Origin: Candidatus Pantoea varia
GTDB lineage: Bacteria > Pseudomonadota > Gammaproteobacteria > Enterobacterales > Enterobacteriaceae
Assembly (NCBI RefSeq): GCF_900115075.1
Contig: NZ_FOVG01000001.1
Coordinates: forward strand, 1,178,001-1,242,000
Reading direction: 5' to 3'
Length of the DNA stretch: 64,000 nt
Numbering within the stretch: the stretch's first letter is position 1; the number at the start of each line of letters is the position of its first letter. Shown here piece after piece: positions 54,636 through 63,920 of this stretch. The translations under genes and the position numbers were made by a program. The notes below the pieces were generated by a model. The model worked only from the letters and a program-made list of their open reading frames with translations, was not told the origin of the DNA and ran no database searches.

Positions 54636-55044
54636 AAGTGTCCACCCGAATAAACAGGCGACCATGCTAACCCTGCCCGGCGGTTTCACCAAACCAGAGC
54701 GCACGCAGGGTGTTGTCTTAAAGATGGCAAGATGCGATACAGCGGGCCCATATCAAAAACTGCGCAGATTGCCAATGGTGTCAAAAAAGCAGGCGCGAGG
54801 AGGATAGGTGTCACGAACAACGCTACAAGAAGGCGACGCCGGATAAGACAAGTGAGCAGCAATATGACATTCAGCATGACATACAGCGCAGACCCTGAGC
54901 GTGACTGGTCAGAAATCGGCATCAAACCCTGCCATAACTTTTTATAATTATTTTTGCGTAACGCAGTAAAATTATTTATCTTTATTTTTTTCAGGAATAT
55001 GGAGTGGAATCCCTTTAGCACTTAAACTGACGGAGAATGGAAGC
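54636..55044. other. Intergenic region left of the effector gene
   Basis: About 410 bases. A minus-strand frame (54686-55021) could encode a hydrophobic peptide but has no ribosome site. The region turns AT-rich towards 55000, where the promoter of the effector gene probably lies. No family feature seen. Confidence 0.5.
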
Positions 55045-56055
55045 ATGGCGCGTAACATAGCCCCCGGATATTGTGTCGTGGAAAGACCCGGCACGCTGGA
55101 GTATCAGGCACGGGAACTCTTCAGGGATATTCGTTCTCCGGCTGCCAGCCTGTTTATGAAGCTTAATGCGGATACGCAGTATCTGAAACCGGGGCAAATT
55201 TTAATTATTACTGACCCGGACACGCCTGATCACCTGACAATGCAGATGCTGAGTACACTTCAACAGGCAAAAAATAAAACCAACGCAGCGCTCATAGGCG
55301 TAAGTAGCGACGATGCCGGGTTTATGCAGAAACATTACGGAATGATTGCGGCGCTCACTGGTGCCGGGGACAAGATTTTCAGCACTGCGGGTGATGTCGG
55401 CGAAAAGTATTTCACTGCCATTGAGCAGACACTGAGAAAAATTGAAGCCAGCTACCAGAATCAATTTCGTACCCAGGGAACGTTGATCAGTCAGCAGTTC
55501 TTTGTGGAACGTAACCAGTTGCTGAACCAGCTAAAGGAACTGGTCAACAAACCGCTGTTAAAATCTCTCACCCGATATATCGTGAAATTCCAACAGTATG
55601 ACAATATGAAGCGGGCATTAAACCTCTCCAGCCGTTCGATTGTCCATGCGTGGTCCACCCTGGGGACAAGTGGCATTCCGGGATATTCGTATTATATCGG
55701 CAATGCAGCAAGAGCAGCGCGCTTCCTTAAGAACGGAGGATATATAGGTATCGGCTTTGCTTTCGTCGGGACCAGTAACGATGTGGTGAATGCCTGCTCA
55801 AAAGGGCGCGAAAATGAATGCAGGAAAATTGCTGTAAGAGATTACACAAAGTTTGCTGTCGGTACCGGTGGTGCAGTTTATGCTGGTGCATGGGGGGGTG
55901 CTGCTGCGTTAACGGGTTGTGCGGCCATTGGGATAGTGACCGCTGGGGCCGGAGGTGTTGCTTGCGCGGCTGTGGGTTCCGTGGTCGGCGGTTATATCGG
56001 TAGCACTGCAGGCGAAAAAGCAGTTGATTATTTACTGGGGTCAACAGGTGACTGA
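55045..56055 (+). CDS. Putative secreted effector with LysM-like start and glycine-zipper membrane domain
   Basis: A 336-residue protein of no family I can name with certainty. Residues about 8-55 resemble a LysM-like module (YCVV...LF...LN...LKPGQILII). A helical middle (about 60-220) follows, then a Gly/Ala-rich hydrophobic region (about 265-330) with repeated GxxxG patterns, suggesting insertion in membranes. The next gene encodes a small membrane protein and starts by overlapping this one, the pattern of effector and immunity pairs. No signal peptide. Export by a type VI system or similar is a guess. Base composition is clearly more AT-rich than its neighbours. Confidence 0.6.
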   Translation: MARNIAPGYCVVERPGTLEYQARELFRDIRSPAASLFMKLNADTQYLKPGQILIITDPDTPDHLTMQMLSTLQQAKNKTNAALIGVSSDDAGFMQKHYGMIAALTGAGDKIFSTAGDVGEKYFTAIEQTLRKIEASYQNQFRTQGTLISQQFFVERNQLLNQLKELVNKPLLKSLTRYIVKFQQYDNMKRALNLSSRSIVHAWSTLGTSGIPGYSYYIGNAARAARFLKNGGYIGIGFAFVGTSNDVVNACSKGRENECRKIAVRDYTKFAVGTGGAVYAGAWGGAAALTGCAAIGIVTAGAGGVACAAVGSVVGGYIGSTAGEKAVDYLLGSTGD

Positions 56056-56443
56056 GTTTTATATATCAAGAGTGGGATTGTTTTTTGGCCTGGCAGGCAG
56101 CTTTTTTATTTTCATATCTTTCTTCCTTTACGCTTTCAATAGAAAAGAATATGACAAACTCATTTCATTGTTCCTGGAGAAATATCAGTTCCCTCCCCCC
56201 TATTCGTTCTATCACATGGTCGGTTTTTTTGGCGCATACCAGCTGTGCAGATTTTTCATTAAGCTGAGCATGAATAAACCATTATCATCCTTTAATAAGG
56301 ATAGTCCTGCTTATTCCTTTTTCAGCGAAAACAAACTGACAGTAAGTCGCTGGATGATATATTTATCACGTCTGTGGATGTTTGCAGGAATCTGCTATCT
56401 CGGAACAGCGCTGGCTGTTCTGATGTTGACTATTCTCAGGTAA
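56048..56443 (+). CDS. Small membrane protein, probable immunity protein
   Basis: A 131-residue protein with three or more hydrophobic segments (residues about 7-28, 52-66 and 107-129). Start is taken as the GTG at 56048 that overlaps the effector stop (GTGACTGA); internal starts further down are possible. Inner-membrane immunity proteins commonly neutralise pore-forming effectors, which fits the glycine-zipper partner. Function inferred from context only. Confidence 0.55.
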   Translation: MTEFYISRVGLFFGLAGSFFIFISFFLYAFNRKEYDKLISLFLEKYQFPPPYSFYHMVGFFGAYQLCRFFIKLSMNKPLSSFNKDSPAYSFFSENKLTVSRWMIYLSRLWMFAGICYLGTALAVLMLTILR

Positions 56444-56711
56444 AAACTAAGCTGATCACCACGTAATTATACTAGCCCACTATGTGGGCTTAGTACGCTA
56501 CTATAGCGTCTCTCCAGCCCCACATCTGCCATCGACTTACAGCCCTATAATACCCATTCAGCCATCTTAACCTTCAGGCGCAACAACCCTGTTACAGTTT
56601 GAGTATTCGCCTTAATGTGTGTTGTCACTTTTGAACATCAGGTTGTCAGCGTTGCGCGCGCGGACCTGAGGGCGTGTCGGCAGACTGGTAAAAAAACACA
56701 AGGAGAATCCT

Positions 56712-58427
56712 ATGCTGACCCGACCTGCTGATAAATATCGTCCCTCCCCGGTAGTGTCCCTGCCTGACCGCCAGTGGCCTTCGCGCCAGCTCACCCAGGC
56801 CCCGCGCTGGCTCTCAACCGATTTGCGTGATGGCAATCAGGCGCTGGCAGAACCGATGGATCGGGAGCGGAAAATGGCGTTCTGGGATCTGCTGCTGCGC
56901 TGCGGGTTCCGCGAGATTGAAGTCGCCTTTCCCTCGGCGTCACAGACGGATTTCGATTTCGTCCGTGGCCTGATTGAGCAACAGCGCATCCCGGCGGATG
57001 TGACGTTACAGGTGCTGACCCAGGCGCGCGAAGATCTGATTGCCCGCACGTTTGTGGCGCTGCAGGGCGCTCCACGCGCCATTGTGCATCTCTATAACGC
57101 TACCGCACCGCTGTTTCGCGAGCGGGTATTTAAGCAGAGCAAAGCGGAAATCGTGGCGCTGGCCACCGCTGGCGCACGGCAGATCCGCGCCGAATGCCAG
57201 GCGCAGCCGGAAACCCATTGGACCTTTGAATATTCGCCAGAGACCTTCTGCTTTACCGAGCCAGAGTTTGTGCTGGAGATTTGCGAGGCGGTGGCCGATG
57301 TCTGGCAACCGGACGCGCAGCGCCCGATGATCATTAATCTGCCTGCCACGGTGGAGATGAACACCCCCAACGTCTATGCCGATCAGATTGAGTTTTTCTG
57401 CCGCCATTTCAGCCGTCGTGATGCTGTCTGCATCAGCGTGCACCCGCACAACGATCGCGGCACCGGCGTCGCCTGTGCCGAACTGGCCCTGCTGGCGGGC
57501 GCTGATCGGGTCGAGGGCTGCCTGTTTGGCAACGGTGAACGCACCGGCAATGTCGATTTGATAACGCTGGCGCTGAATCTCTATACCCAGGGCGTTTCAC
57601 CGCAGCTCGATTTCAGCCAGATGCATGAGGTGATTGAAGTGGTAACCCGCTGCAACCAGCTGCCGGTTCATCCGCGCCATCCCTATGCGGGCGAGCTGGT
57701 CTTCACCGCCTTCTCCGGTTCTCATCAGGATGCGATTAAAAAAGGGTTCGCCATCCGCGCAGAACGGCAGGAGAAAGCGTGGCAGATGCCCTACCTGCCG
57801 CTGGATCCGGCCGATATTGGCTGCAGCTATGAGGCGGTGATTCGCGTGAACAGCCAGTCGGGAAAAAGCGGTGCCGCCTGGCTGCTGGAGCAGAATCATG
57901 GGTTACAAATGCCGCGTGCGCTGCAGCAGGATTTCAGCCGCTGTGTTCAGCAGGAGACGGACCGTCACGGCGGCGAGATGACGCACTACGCGCTGTGGCA
58001 ACTCTTCTGCCGTCAGTATGGCGTGACGCAGCCTGCGGTGGCCTTGCAGCGGGCTGACAGCCAGAGTGACAGCGGCGGGCAGACGCAGATCAGCGCCAGC
58101 GTGAGGGTTCAGGACCGCTTCCTGACACTGACCGGCAGCGGCAACGGCTGGCTGTCTGCGGCGGTGAATGCCCTGCGCAGCGCGTTTGATCTGCATCTGA
58201 CCATTGAGGACTATCACGAGCATACGCTGGGACGGCGCAGTGACAGCCGTTCTGTGGCCTATATCAGCTGCGTGGATGCCCGTGGTGTGCGGGCCTGGGG
58301 AGTGAGTATCGATAACGACACGGCCCGTGCCGCCTTGCAGGCGCTGCTCAGCGCGGCAGGCCAGTTTCTGCAGGCGGAAAGTAGTCAGTGGGCGCAACGC
58401 CCAGCAGACGACGAAACATCGCACTAA
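56712..58427 (+). CDS. leuA: 2-isopropylmalate synthase, long (LeuA2) type
   Basis: A 571-residue enzyme of the long LeuA group, different from the about 523-residue LeuA in E. coli leu operons. It has STDLRDGNQAL (metal-binding Asp40 and catalytic Arg39), SVHPHNDRGTG and GNGERTGN in the TIM barrel, then the C-terminal allosteric domain from about residue 430. It condenses acetyl-CoA with 2-oxoisovalerate in leucine synthesis, or a related keto acid. AAGGAG precedes the ATG. No leuBCD genes follow. Its end overlaps the convergent AraC gene by 80 bases. Confidence 0.82.
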   Translation: MLTRPADKYRPSPVVSLPDRQWPSRQLTQAPRWLSTDLRDGNQALAEPMDRERKMAFWDLLLRCGFREIEVAFPSASQTDFDFVRGLIEQQRIPADVTLQVLTQAREDLIARTFVALQGAPRAIVHLYNATAPLFRERVFKQSKAEIVALATAGARQIRAECQAQPETHWTFEYSPETFCFTEPEFVLEICEAVADVWQPDAQRPMIINLPATVEMNTPNVYADQIEFFCRHFSRRDAVCISVHPHNDRGTGVACAELALLAGADRVEGCLFGNGERTGNVDLITLALNLYTQGVSPQLDFSQMHEVIEVVTRCNQLPVHPRHPYAGELVFTAFSGSHQDAIKKGFAIRAERQEKAWQMPYLPLDPADIGCSYEAVIRVNSQSGKSGAAWLLEQNHGLQMPRALQQDFSRCVQQETDRHGGEMTHYALWQLFCRQYGVTQPAVALQRADSQSDSGGQTQISASVRVQDRFLTLTGSGNGWLSAAVNALRSAFDLHLTIEDYHEHTLGRRSDSRSVAYISCVDARGVRAWGVSIDNDTARAALQALLSAAGQFLQAESSQWAQRPADDETSH

Positions 58428-59127
58428 ACGCGCTGGGGCTCTCATAGCCCAGCTCCAGCGCCACCCGCAACACGGAGTCGCCCTGCGCCAGTCGCGTCAG
58501 GGCGATGGCCAGGCGGGCGCGTCGCACCCAATCGCTGAACTGCAGCCCGGTTTCGCGCATAAAATGACGGGCCAGCGTGCGGCCCGAGACATTCATCTGC
58601 GCGCTGGCACGCTGCAGCGTCCAGCTTTCACCGGGCGTCTGCTGTATCTGCTCGCACAGCGCCTGTAAACGGGGGCTCACGGGCGACGGCAACGCAAAAG
58701 GCAGCACATCCATGCCCCGAATCTCATCCAGAATTAACTCCATCACCCGCTCGGCACGGCTCCCGGCGCTGTACTGCTCCGGCAGACTCAGCGCCGTGAC
58801 GATAAGTTCACGCAGCAGCGGGGAGATCTGCACCACCTGACAACTGGCTGGCAGATCGGCGCGCGCCAGCGGGTCGATAAACAATGTGCGCGCCGCGACG
58901 CTGCCGGTAACCTGCAGCGCATGGCGGGTAAACGCGGGCAGCCAGACGCCGCGACTCGGCGGCACAATCCAGCTGCCGAACTCCGTCTCGACCCGCACCA
59001 CGCCGCTCAGGGTATGGATCAGCTGGGCGCAGGCGTGATGATGCCAGGGTTCGCTGGCACCGTGCAGGTAGTCGTGCGCCAGCGGCACCAGCGGGCGCGT
59101 GCTGAAGTCAAAATGCTGCTGACTCAT
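58348..59127 (-). CDS. AraC-family transcriptional regulator with cupin domain
   Basis: A 259-residue regulator: N-terminal cupin-like sensor (WHHHACAQLIHTLSGVVRV) and a C-terminal AraC-type double helix-turn-helix (QFSDWVRRARLAIALTRLAQGDSV...LGYESPSAFSAMFRRLLGVAPTDY). It starts on an ATGA overlap with the end of the preceding dehydrogenase gene, so both form one minus-strand operon, and it converges on leuA. Confidence 0.85.
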   Translation of the reverse strand: MSQQHFDFSTRPLVPLAHDYLHGASEPWHHHACAQLIHTLSGVVRVETEFGSWIVPPSRGVWLPAFTRHALQVTGSVAARTLFIDPLARADLPASCQVVQISPLLRELIVTALSLPEQYSAGSRAERVMELILDEIRGMDVLPFALPSPVSPRLQALCEQIQQTPGESWTLQRASAQMNVSGRTLARHFMRETGLQFSDWVRRARLAIALTRLAQGDSVLRVALELGYESPSAFSAMFRRLLGVAPTDYFPPAETGLPR

Positions 59128-59984
59128 TGCGCCTTCAGGTAGCGGTAGATGACCGCCAGATCCTCTTCTCCGTGTCCCGCGTCTACCGCCTGCTGCCAGA
59201 ACTGCGAGATGTTCTCCAGCGCCGGTAATGGCGTCTCTGCCGCATCCAGCGCCAGGCGGGCATCTTTCAGCGCCCAGATCAGATGCATCTGCGGCGTATA
59301 GTCGTCGCTGGCCATCATCCCGAGCTTCATTTTCGCATAAGGCGCGGCCAGTGGACCGCCCTCCAGCACCTGCCAGAGATCGTCGGTGGAAAAGCCGAAC
59401 TGCTCCGCCAGCCGGGTACTCTCCGCCAGGCTCTGCATCATGCCGATCAGCCAGCTGTTGATGACCAGCTTCATGCGGGTACTTTTGCCCGCCTCACCCA
59501 GCCACTTTGTTCCTTTACTGATGGCGGCAAATACCGCTTCTGCCGCCTGCGCCCGACTCTGATCGCCGCTGGCCAGCACCAGAATCTGCGCATTTTCGGC
59601 TGGCGCTTTGGTGCCGGAGACCGGCGCATCGATCAGCAGCAGATCGGGACGTTTTTCTGTGAAAAAGGCGATCAGCGCATCAGTTTTTTCTACGCCGATG
59701 GTGCCCATCTGGCAGAGCGTCGCGCCCTGCTTAAACGCCTCTTTTGCCTGATGCAGCACCTGTTCGGTGGTGTCGCCATCAGAGAGCATAGCAATCACCA
59801 CATCCGCCTGACGCACCGCTTCTTCCGGCGAGTCAGCCAGCTGTAAACCGGCCTCCAGCAGATCCTCGCCGCGTGCGCGGGTGCGGTTCCAGCCGTACAC
59901 GCGAAAGCCTTTTTTGAGCAGGTTGGCGGCAAATGCGTGCCCCATTGCGCCTAATCCCAGAACCGCCACTTCAGGTTGTTTCAT
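59124..59984 (-). CDS. NAD(P)-dependent beta-hydroxyacid dehydrogenase (HIBADH family)
   Basis: A 286-residue protein with the Rossmann motif GLGAMGHAFAANLLKKG at its start, the substrate motif DAPVSGTKAPAENAQI, and the catalytic Lys in GKSTRMKLVINSW. It belongs to the 3-hydroxyisobutyrate/tartronate semialdehyde/glyoxylate reductase group. GGGAG precedes the ATG at 59984; the 104-residue upstream extension overlaps the divergent pqqU promoter and is rejected. Substrate not known. Confidence 0.83.
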   Translation of the reverse strand: MKQPEVAVLGLGAMGHAFAANLLKKGFRVYGWNRTRARGEDLLEAGLQLADSPEEAVRQADVVIAMLSDGDTTEQVLHQAKEAFKQGATLCQMGTIGVEKTDALIAFFTEKRPDLLLIDAPVSGTKAPAENAQILVLASGDQSRAQAAEAVFAAISKGTKWLGEAGKSTRMKLVINSWLIGMMQSLAESTRLAEQFGFSTDDLWQVLEGGPLAAPYAKMKLGMMASDDYTPQMHLIWALKDARLALDAAETPLPALENISQFWQQAVDAGHGEEDLAVIYRYLKAQ

Positions 59985-60179
59985 GCAGACTCCCGTGAGT
60001 TGTAGGTCTGCACCCGATCGCATCGGATGCCTTGTCACTGCAAAAGATGGATTCCAGCCTGGCGGTAAACAGAGAAAAAATCCAGCCCGAAACGGTGTAC
60101 CCCGGCGCATCAAAGCCTTACCATACGCGGCGATTGTTCCACCTGGTTCATTTACGCTTATTTTTTCAGGCCTCTGATA

Positions 60180-62301
60180 ATGAAAATAATCTCTCTGCGT
60201 CAGGCGACGCTGTTGATGTTGCCTGCCATTTTGCCGCTGCCGCTGCTGGCAGCGGATAATGACAATACCCTGGTCGTGACGGCCGCTCCGCCGCAAACCG
60301 GCCTTAACGAACTCGATACGCCCGCCGCCCTGAGCGTGGTCAATGGCGACGATATGCGCCAGGCAGCACCGCGCGTTAACCTGTCGGAAAACCTCAGCAG
60401 CGTGCCGGGTTTGCAGATCCAGAACGAGACAAAATTACGCACAGGACCTGCAGCTGTCGATGCGTGGCTTCGGCTCCCGCTCAACCTACGGCGTACGCGG
60501 TCTGCGCATCTACGTGGATGGTATCCCGGCCACCATGCCGGATGGCCAGGCGCAGACCTCCAATATTGATATCGGCTCCATTGATCATGTCGACGTGCTG
60601 CGCGGCCCCTTTTCTGCGCTGTATGGCAACGCCTCGGGCGGCGTGATCAATGTCACCACCCAGCAGGGTCAGCAACCGACCACGCTGGAAGCCAGCAGCT
60701 GGTACGGCAGTTACGGCAGCTGGCGCAACAGCGTCAAAGCCAGTGGTGCCACCGGTGACGGTAGCCACGCCGGGGATGTGAACTACACCGTCTCCGCCTC
60801 CCGCTTTACCACCCACGGCTATCGCGATCACAGCGAAGCACAGAAGAACCTCGGCAACGCGCGGCTGGGAGTGCGGATCGATGATGTCAGCACCCTGACG
60901 CTGCTGTTTAACAGCGTTCACATCGACGCGCAGGACCCCGGCGGTTTAACCGAGGCGCAGTGGCGCGATAATCCGCGTCAGGTAGTCAGCAATGTTCCGC
61001 TCTACAACACCCGTAAAACCGTGGATCAGACTCAGGGCGGCCTGCGTTATCAGCGTCAGATGAGTGAGAACGACGACCTCAGCGTGATGCTCTACGCCGG
61101 GATGCGCGAAACCACCCAGTTCCAGTCGATTCCCGCCGCCGTTCAGCGCAATCCATCCCATCCCGGTGGCGTGATCGCCCTGACCCGCCACTATCAGGGC
61201 GTCGATACCCGCTGGACCCATCGCGATATGCTACTGTCAATTCCGGTGGCGGTGACCGGTGGCCTCGACTACGAAACCATGACCGAGCGCCGCAAAGGCT
61301 ATGAGAACTTTACCGTCAGCAACGGCGTGACGCAGTTGGGCGAACAGGGCAATCTGCGCCGCAACGAACGCAACCTGATGTGGACGCTCGATCCCTATCT
61401 GCAGACCGCCTGGCAACTGACCGATAAGCTGTCGCTGGATGCAGGCGTGCGCTTCAGCACGGTTAACTTTGACTCCAATGACTTCTATATCAAGCCCGGT
61501 AACGGCGACGACAGCGGTGATGCGCGCTATCACAAATGGCTGCCCGCTGCGGCGCTGAAATATGCCTTTGACCCCAGCTGGAACGCGTGGATCTCTGCCG
61601 GTCGCGGCTTTGAAACCCCGACCATTAATGAGCTGTCGTACCGCTCAGATGGCGCAACAGGCCTGAACCTTGGGCTGAAACCGGCCACCAGCGACACGCT
61701 GGAGATCGGCAGCAAAAAACGCATCGGCAATGGCCTGGTCAGCGCGGCGCTGTTCCAGACCGATACCCGTGATGAGATTGTCGCGGATACCAGCAGCGGC
61801 GGCCGCACCACCTATAAAAATGCCGGTCAGACCCGCCGTCGCGGGCTGGAGTTAAGCCTGGACCAGCAGTTTGCCTGGGACTGGCGACTGAAGATGGCTT
61901 ACACGCTGCTGGATGCGCGCTATCGCAGCAACGCCTGTGGCAGCGAGAGCTGTGACGGCAACCGGATCCCTGGCATCGCCCGTAACATGGCTTATGCCGG
62001 ACTCGGCTTTCTGCCGGAACAGGGCTTTTATGCAGGCAGTGAGGTCCGTTATCTGAGCCAGATTGCCGCTGAAGATCAGAATGCGGTGAACACCCCGCCC
62101 TACACCGTGGCGGCTGTGAACAGTGGCTATAAGTGGCTGGTAGATAACTGGACGCTGGATCTGTTTGGTCGGGTCGATAACCTGTTTGACCGGCATTATG
62201 TGGGTTCAGTGATCGTAAATGAGAGTAATGGTCGCTACTTCGAGTCTGCGCCGGGCCGCAACTACAGTGTCGGTTTAACGCTGGGTTACGCCTTCCGCTA
62301 A
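60180..62301 (+). pseudogene. pqqU: TonB-dependent PQQ receptor PqqU (YncD), frameshifted
   Basis: Two overlapping frames together give a 706-residue TonB-dependent receptor highly similar to E. coli YncD/PqqU: signal peptide, plug domain, a DPGGLT block, FETPTINELSYR and a beta-barrel ending in GYAFR. The first 82 codons are in one frame, the rest in the next. Removing one G at 60426 restores the conserved QNRQNYAQDLQLSMRGFG. Either the gene is inactive, or there is a sequencing error, or the frame is shifted in a way I cannot see. PqqU takes up PQQ from outside in bacteria that cannot make it. Confidence 0.85.
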
Positions 62302-62308
62302 AACCATC

Positions 62309-62331
62309 CGGGCCACCATTGCCGTGGCCCG
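62309..62331. terminator. Hairpin at the end of pqqU
   Basis: CGGGCCAC and GTGGCCCG form an 8-bp stem with a seven-base loop right after the pqqU stop codon; no T run follows. A similar hairpin occurs in the right-hand repeat. Confidence 0.65.
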
Positions 62332-62345
62332 AATCTGAACGTTAA

Positions 62346-62444
62346 TCAGGCGCGCGTTTTAAACTGCGACACAATCTCTTCACAGCTGCCGGTTTCACCC
62401 AGCCGCGGGAAGATCAATTTCTCGCTGTTGTTATGGGTATCCAG
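62346..62444 (-). pseudogene. Remnant of the 3' end of a cysteine hydrolase gene
   Basis: Read on the minus strand, these bases give 32 residues (LDTHNN...FPRLGETGSCEEIV...) and a stop codon, matching with few changes the end of the hydrolase gene at the right edge of the window. The frame then runs into unrelated sequence at the toxin side, so this is a truncated copy. Confidence 0.8.
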
Positions 62445-62507
62445 AGCAGCAATTCAATAAGTGGGACCATTTAGTATCGTATTGATATTTTTTGAGGAGC
62501 GACTGTT

Positions 62508-63331
62508 ATGGATAATGAGCTTCAAATTGCGATGTCTCCGGTACATCTTGCGGCAGTGATTTCCGATAAGTCAGTTACTGAATCTGAGGGAATGAGCAAC
62601 CGTCTTATGGGGGGCTTGACCTGCTCATGGGAAGTCTGGAATTGGCTGGTGCAACAGTATTGTGCATGGCACCAGAACCCACTGGGCTAACAAAGGCAGC
62701 ATGTGTTGTCGTTGGTGCCCACAGTATGGATAGCATTAATGCTGCAGCTAACCGGGTGCTGACTGGCCAAAATACCCGGACTGCCACCTACCAGACAGCT
62801 GTTGCTCTCGCAAAAGAATTTGGCGCAGACGATAAGGCCGCATGGAATATAGGTCTTGCCGTAGATGTAGGTGTTCCTGCTGCGTTTGGCCTTTCGGTTG
62901 GTGCCGCCCGGGTTGCTTACGTCCGGGCTGGAACGTTCAAAATTGCTGAGCATGAGGCTGTAAGCTCTGTCAGGGCTGGCGGCCACATAATTGCTAAACA
63001 TGTCGCAATTTCTGATAAGGATTTACTTGCCAGGTTGGCCCGCAGCCCAAATATGCATTCAGTATCATCATATTATTCAACTCAGATCGCAGAGAAGGCG
63101 GTTAGTTCAGCCCTGAAAGCAAACCGACTAAAGATCATTTACTGGGCGAACTGGGGGAATAAAACCAGTCCTCTTGAACTTGTATACCGTTCCCGGGTTG
63201 CTGTGGGTTATGGGTTCAGGCAGGGTAATGCAACCAAAGAAACATGTTACGCTGTGCGTGTTGTGCTGCTTAAGCAAACCTATAACGGAAAACCTTATTA
63301 TGTTCTCTCGTCTTATCCGTGGATGGGGTAA
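62508..63331 (+). pseudogene. RNase A-like (CdiA-CT type) toxin, frameshifted in a G run
   Basis: Two frames join to a 274-residue toxin if the run of six G at 62609-62614 had seven. The first part (MDNELQIAMSPVHLAAV) and the APEPTGLTKAACVVVGAHS region form the N-terminal domain common to enterobacterial orphan toxins. The C-terminal about 110 residues have the bacterial RNase A-like fold: the catalytic-His block GGHIIAKHVAISD, an AEKAVSSAL helix and YYVLSSYP end. As it stands only the second frame (from ATG 62627) with the complete toxin domain could be made. The companion immunity gene overlaps its end. Confidence 0.8.
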
Positions 63332-63632
63332 TAAACCTGAAAAACAGTATCCGGCGCTAACGGGTATGTTGAGAGTGTTTTTAAGCTGCCACCATGATGA
63401 CTTCGGCAATACGCTTGAGGAAATGCTACAGAGCTATGTGACTCATCACATGCCTGTTATGGAAGCGCGGAATGAAATAAGCATCCTGCTTCAGAATGAG
63501 AACGATGATGAATTGAATATCATCATGTCAGCAATTGCGGGTGATGAGTTTCGTCCGGCTCCCTGGGGAGAAACATGGCGGAGTTTTTTGATAAAAGCGA
63601 TGACTACCCTCAGGATTGAAAATGAGTCTTAA
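63300..63632 (+). CDS. CdiI-type immunity protein
   Basis: A 110-residue acidic, helical protein starting MFSRLIRGWGNK with CHHDDFGNTLEEMLQSYV and a DEFRPAPWGETWRSFL segment, as in the CdiI_2 family of contact-dependent inhibition immunity proteins. It overlaps the toxin gene by 32 bases and should protect the cell from the RNase A-like toxin. Its frame is intact although the toxin frame is not. Confidence 0.8.
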   Translation: MFSRLIRGWGNKPEKQYPALTGMLRVFLSCHHDDFGNTLEEMLQSYVTHHMPVMEARNEISILLQNENDDELNIIMSAIAGDEFRPAPWGETWRSFLIKAMTTLRIENES

Positions 63633-63670
63633 CGACCGCCATCCGGAGGTCTTTAACAGGTCTTCAGCCC

Positions 63671-63769
63671 GGCCTGAAACCGGCCACAAGTGACACACTG
63701 GCTGGCTGGATGAGAGTTGATAACTGAACGCTGGATTTATCCGTTCGTGTCGGTTACGCCTTCCGCTAA
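63671..63769 (+). pseudogene. Scrambled remnant of the 3' end of pqqU
   Basis: Short blocks match the end of pqqU in order but with deletions and changes: one to 61672-61702, one to about 62136-62163, and the last codons to 62284-62301. It is a decayed second copy downstream of the immunity gene. Confidence 0.75.
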
Positions 63770-63920
63770 AACCATCCGGGCCACCATTGCGGTGGCCAGG
63801 AACATGCCGTCATACGCTTATCAGACGCGCGTTTTTAACTGCGCCACAATCTCTTCACAGCTGCCGGTTTCACCCAGCCGCGGGAAGATCAATTTCACGC
63901 TGTTGTTGTGTGTATCGAGG
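63752..63920. repeat. Right copy of the cassette-flanking direct repeat
   Basis: Matches the left copy at 62284-62444 in order and, for most of its length, in sequence: pqqU end, hairpin (GGCCACC/GGTGGCC), and the hydrolase 3' end. The intergenic part differs and is slightly longer. Confidence 0.85.

Larger units (their letters stand above)
62284..62444. repeat. Left copy of a cassette-flanking direct repeat
   Basis: About 160 bases that begin with the last codons of pqqU and run through the shared terminator into the 3' end of a minus-strand cysteine hydrolase gene. The same order occurs at 63752-63920 with several differences, mostly in the intergenic part. The toxin and immunity genes lie between the copies. 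Confidence 0.85.

Noticed and set aside
54686..55021. Minus-strand 111-residue hydrophobic frame
   Set aside because: No ribosome site, odd composition and no partner; probably chance in a non-coding region. The inner 62-residue hydrophobic part remains a faint possibility.
60180..60569. Separate 129-residue gene before the receptor frame
   Set aside because: Its first 82 residues are the signal peptide and start of the PqqU plug; it ends early because of the frameshift at 60426.
62508..62690. Separate 60-residue gene
   Set aside because: Its start is the N-terminus of the toxin domain; the tail after the G run is out-of-frame sequence.
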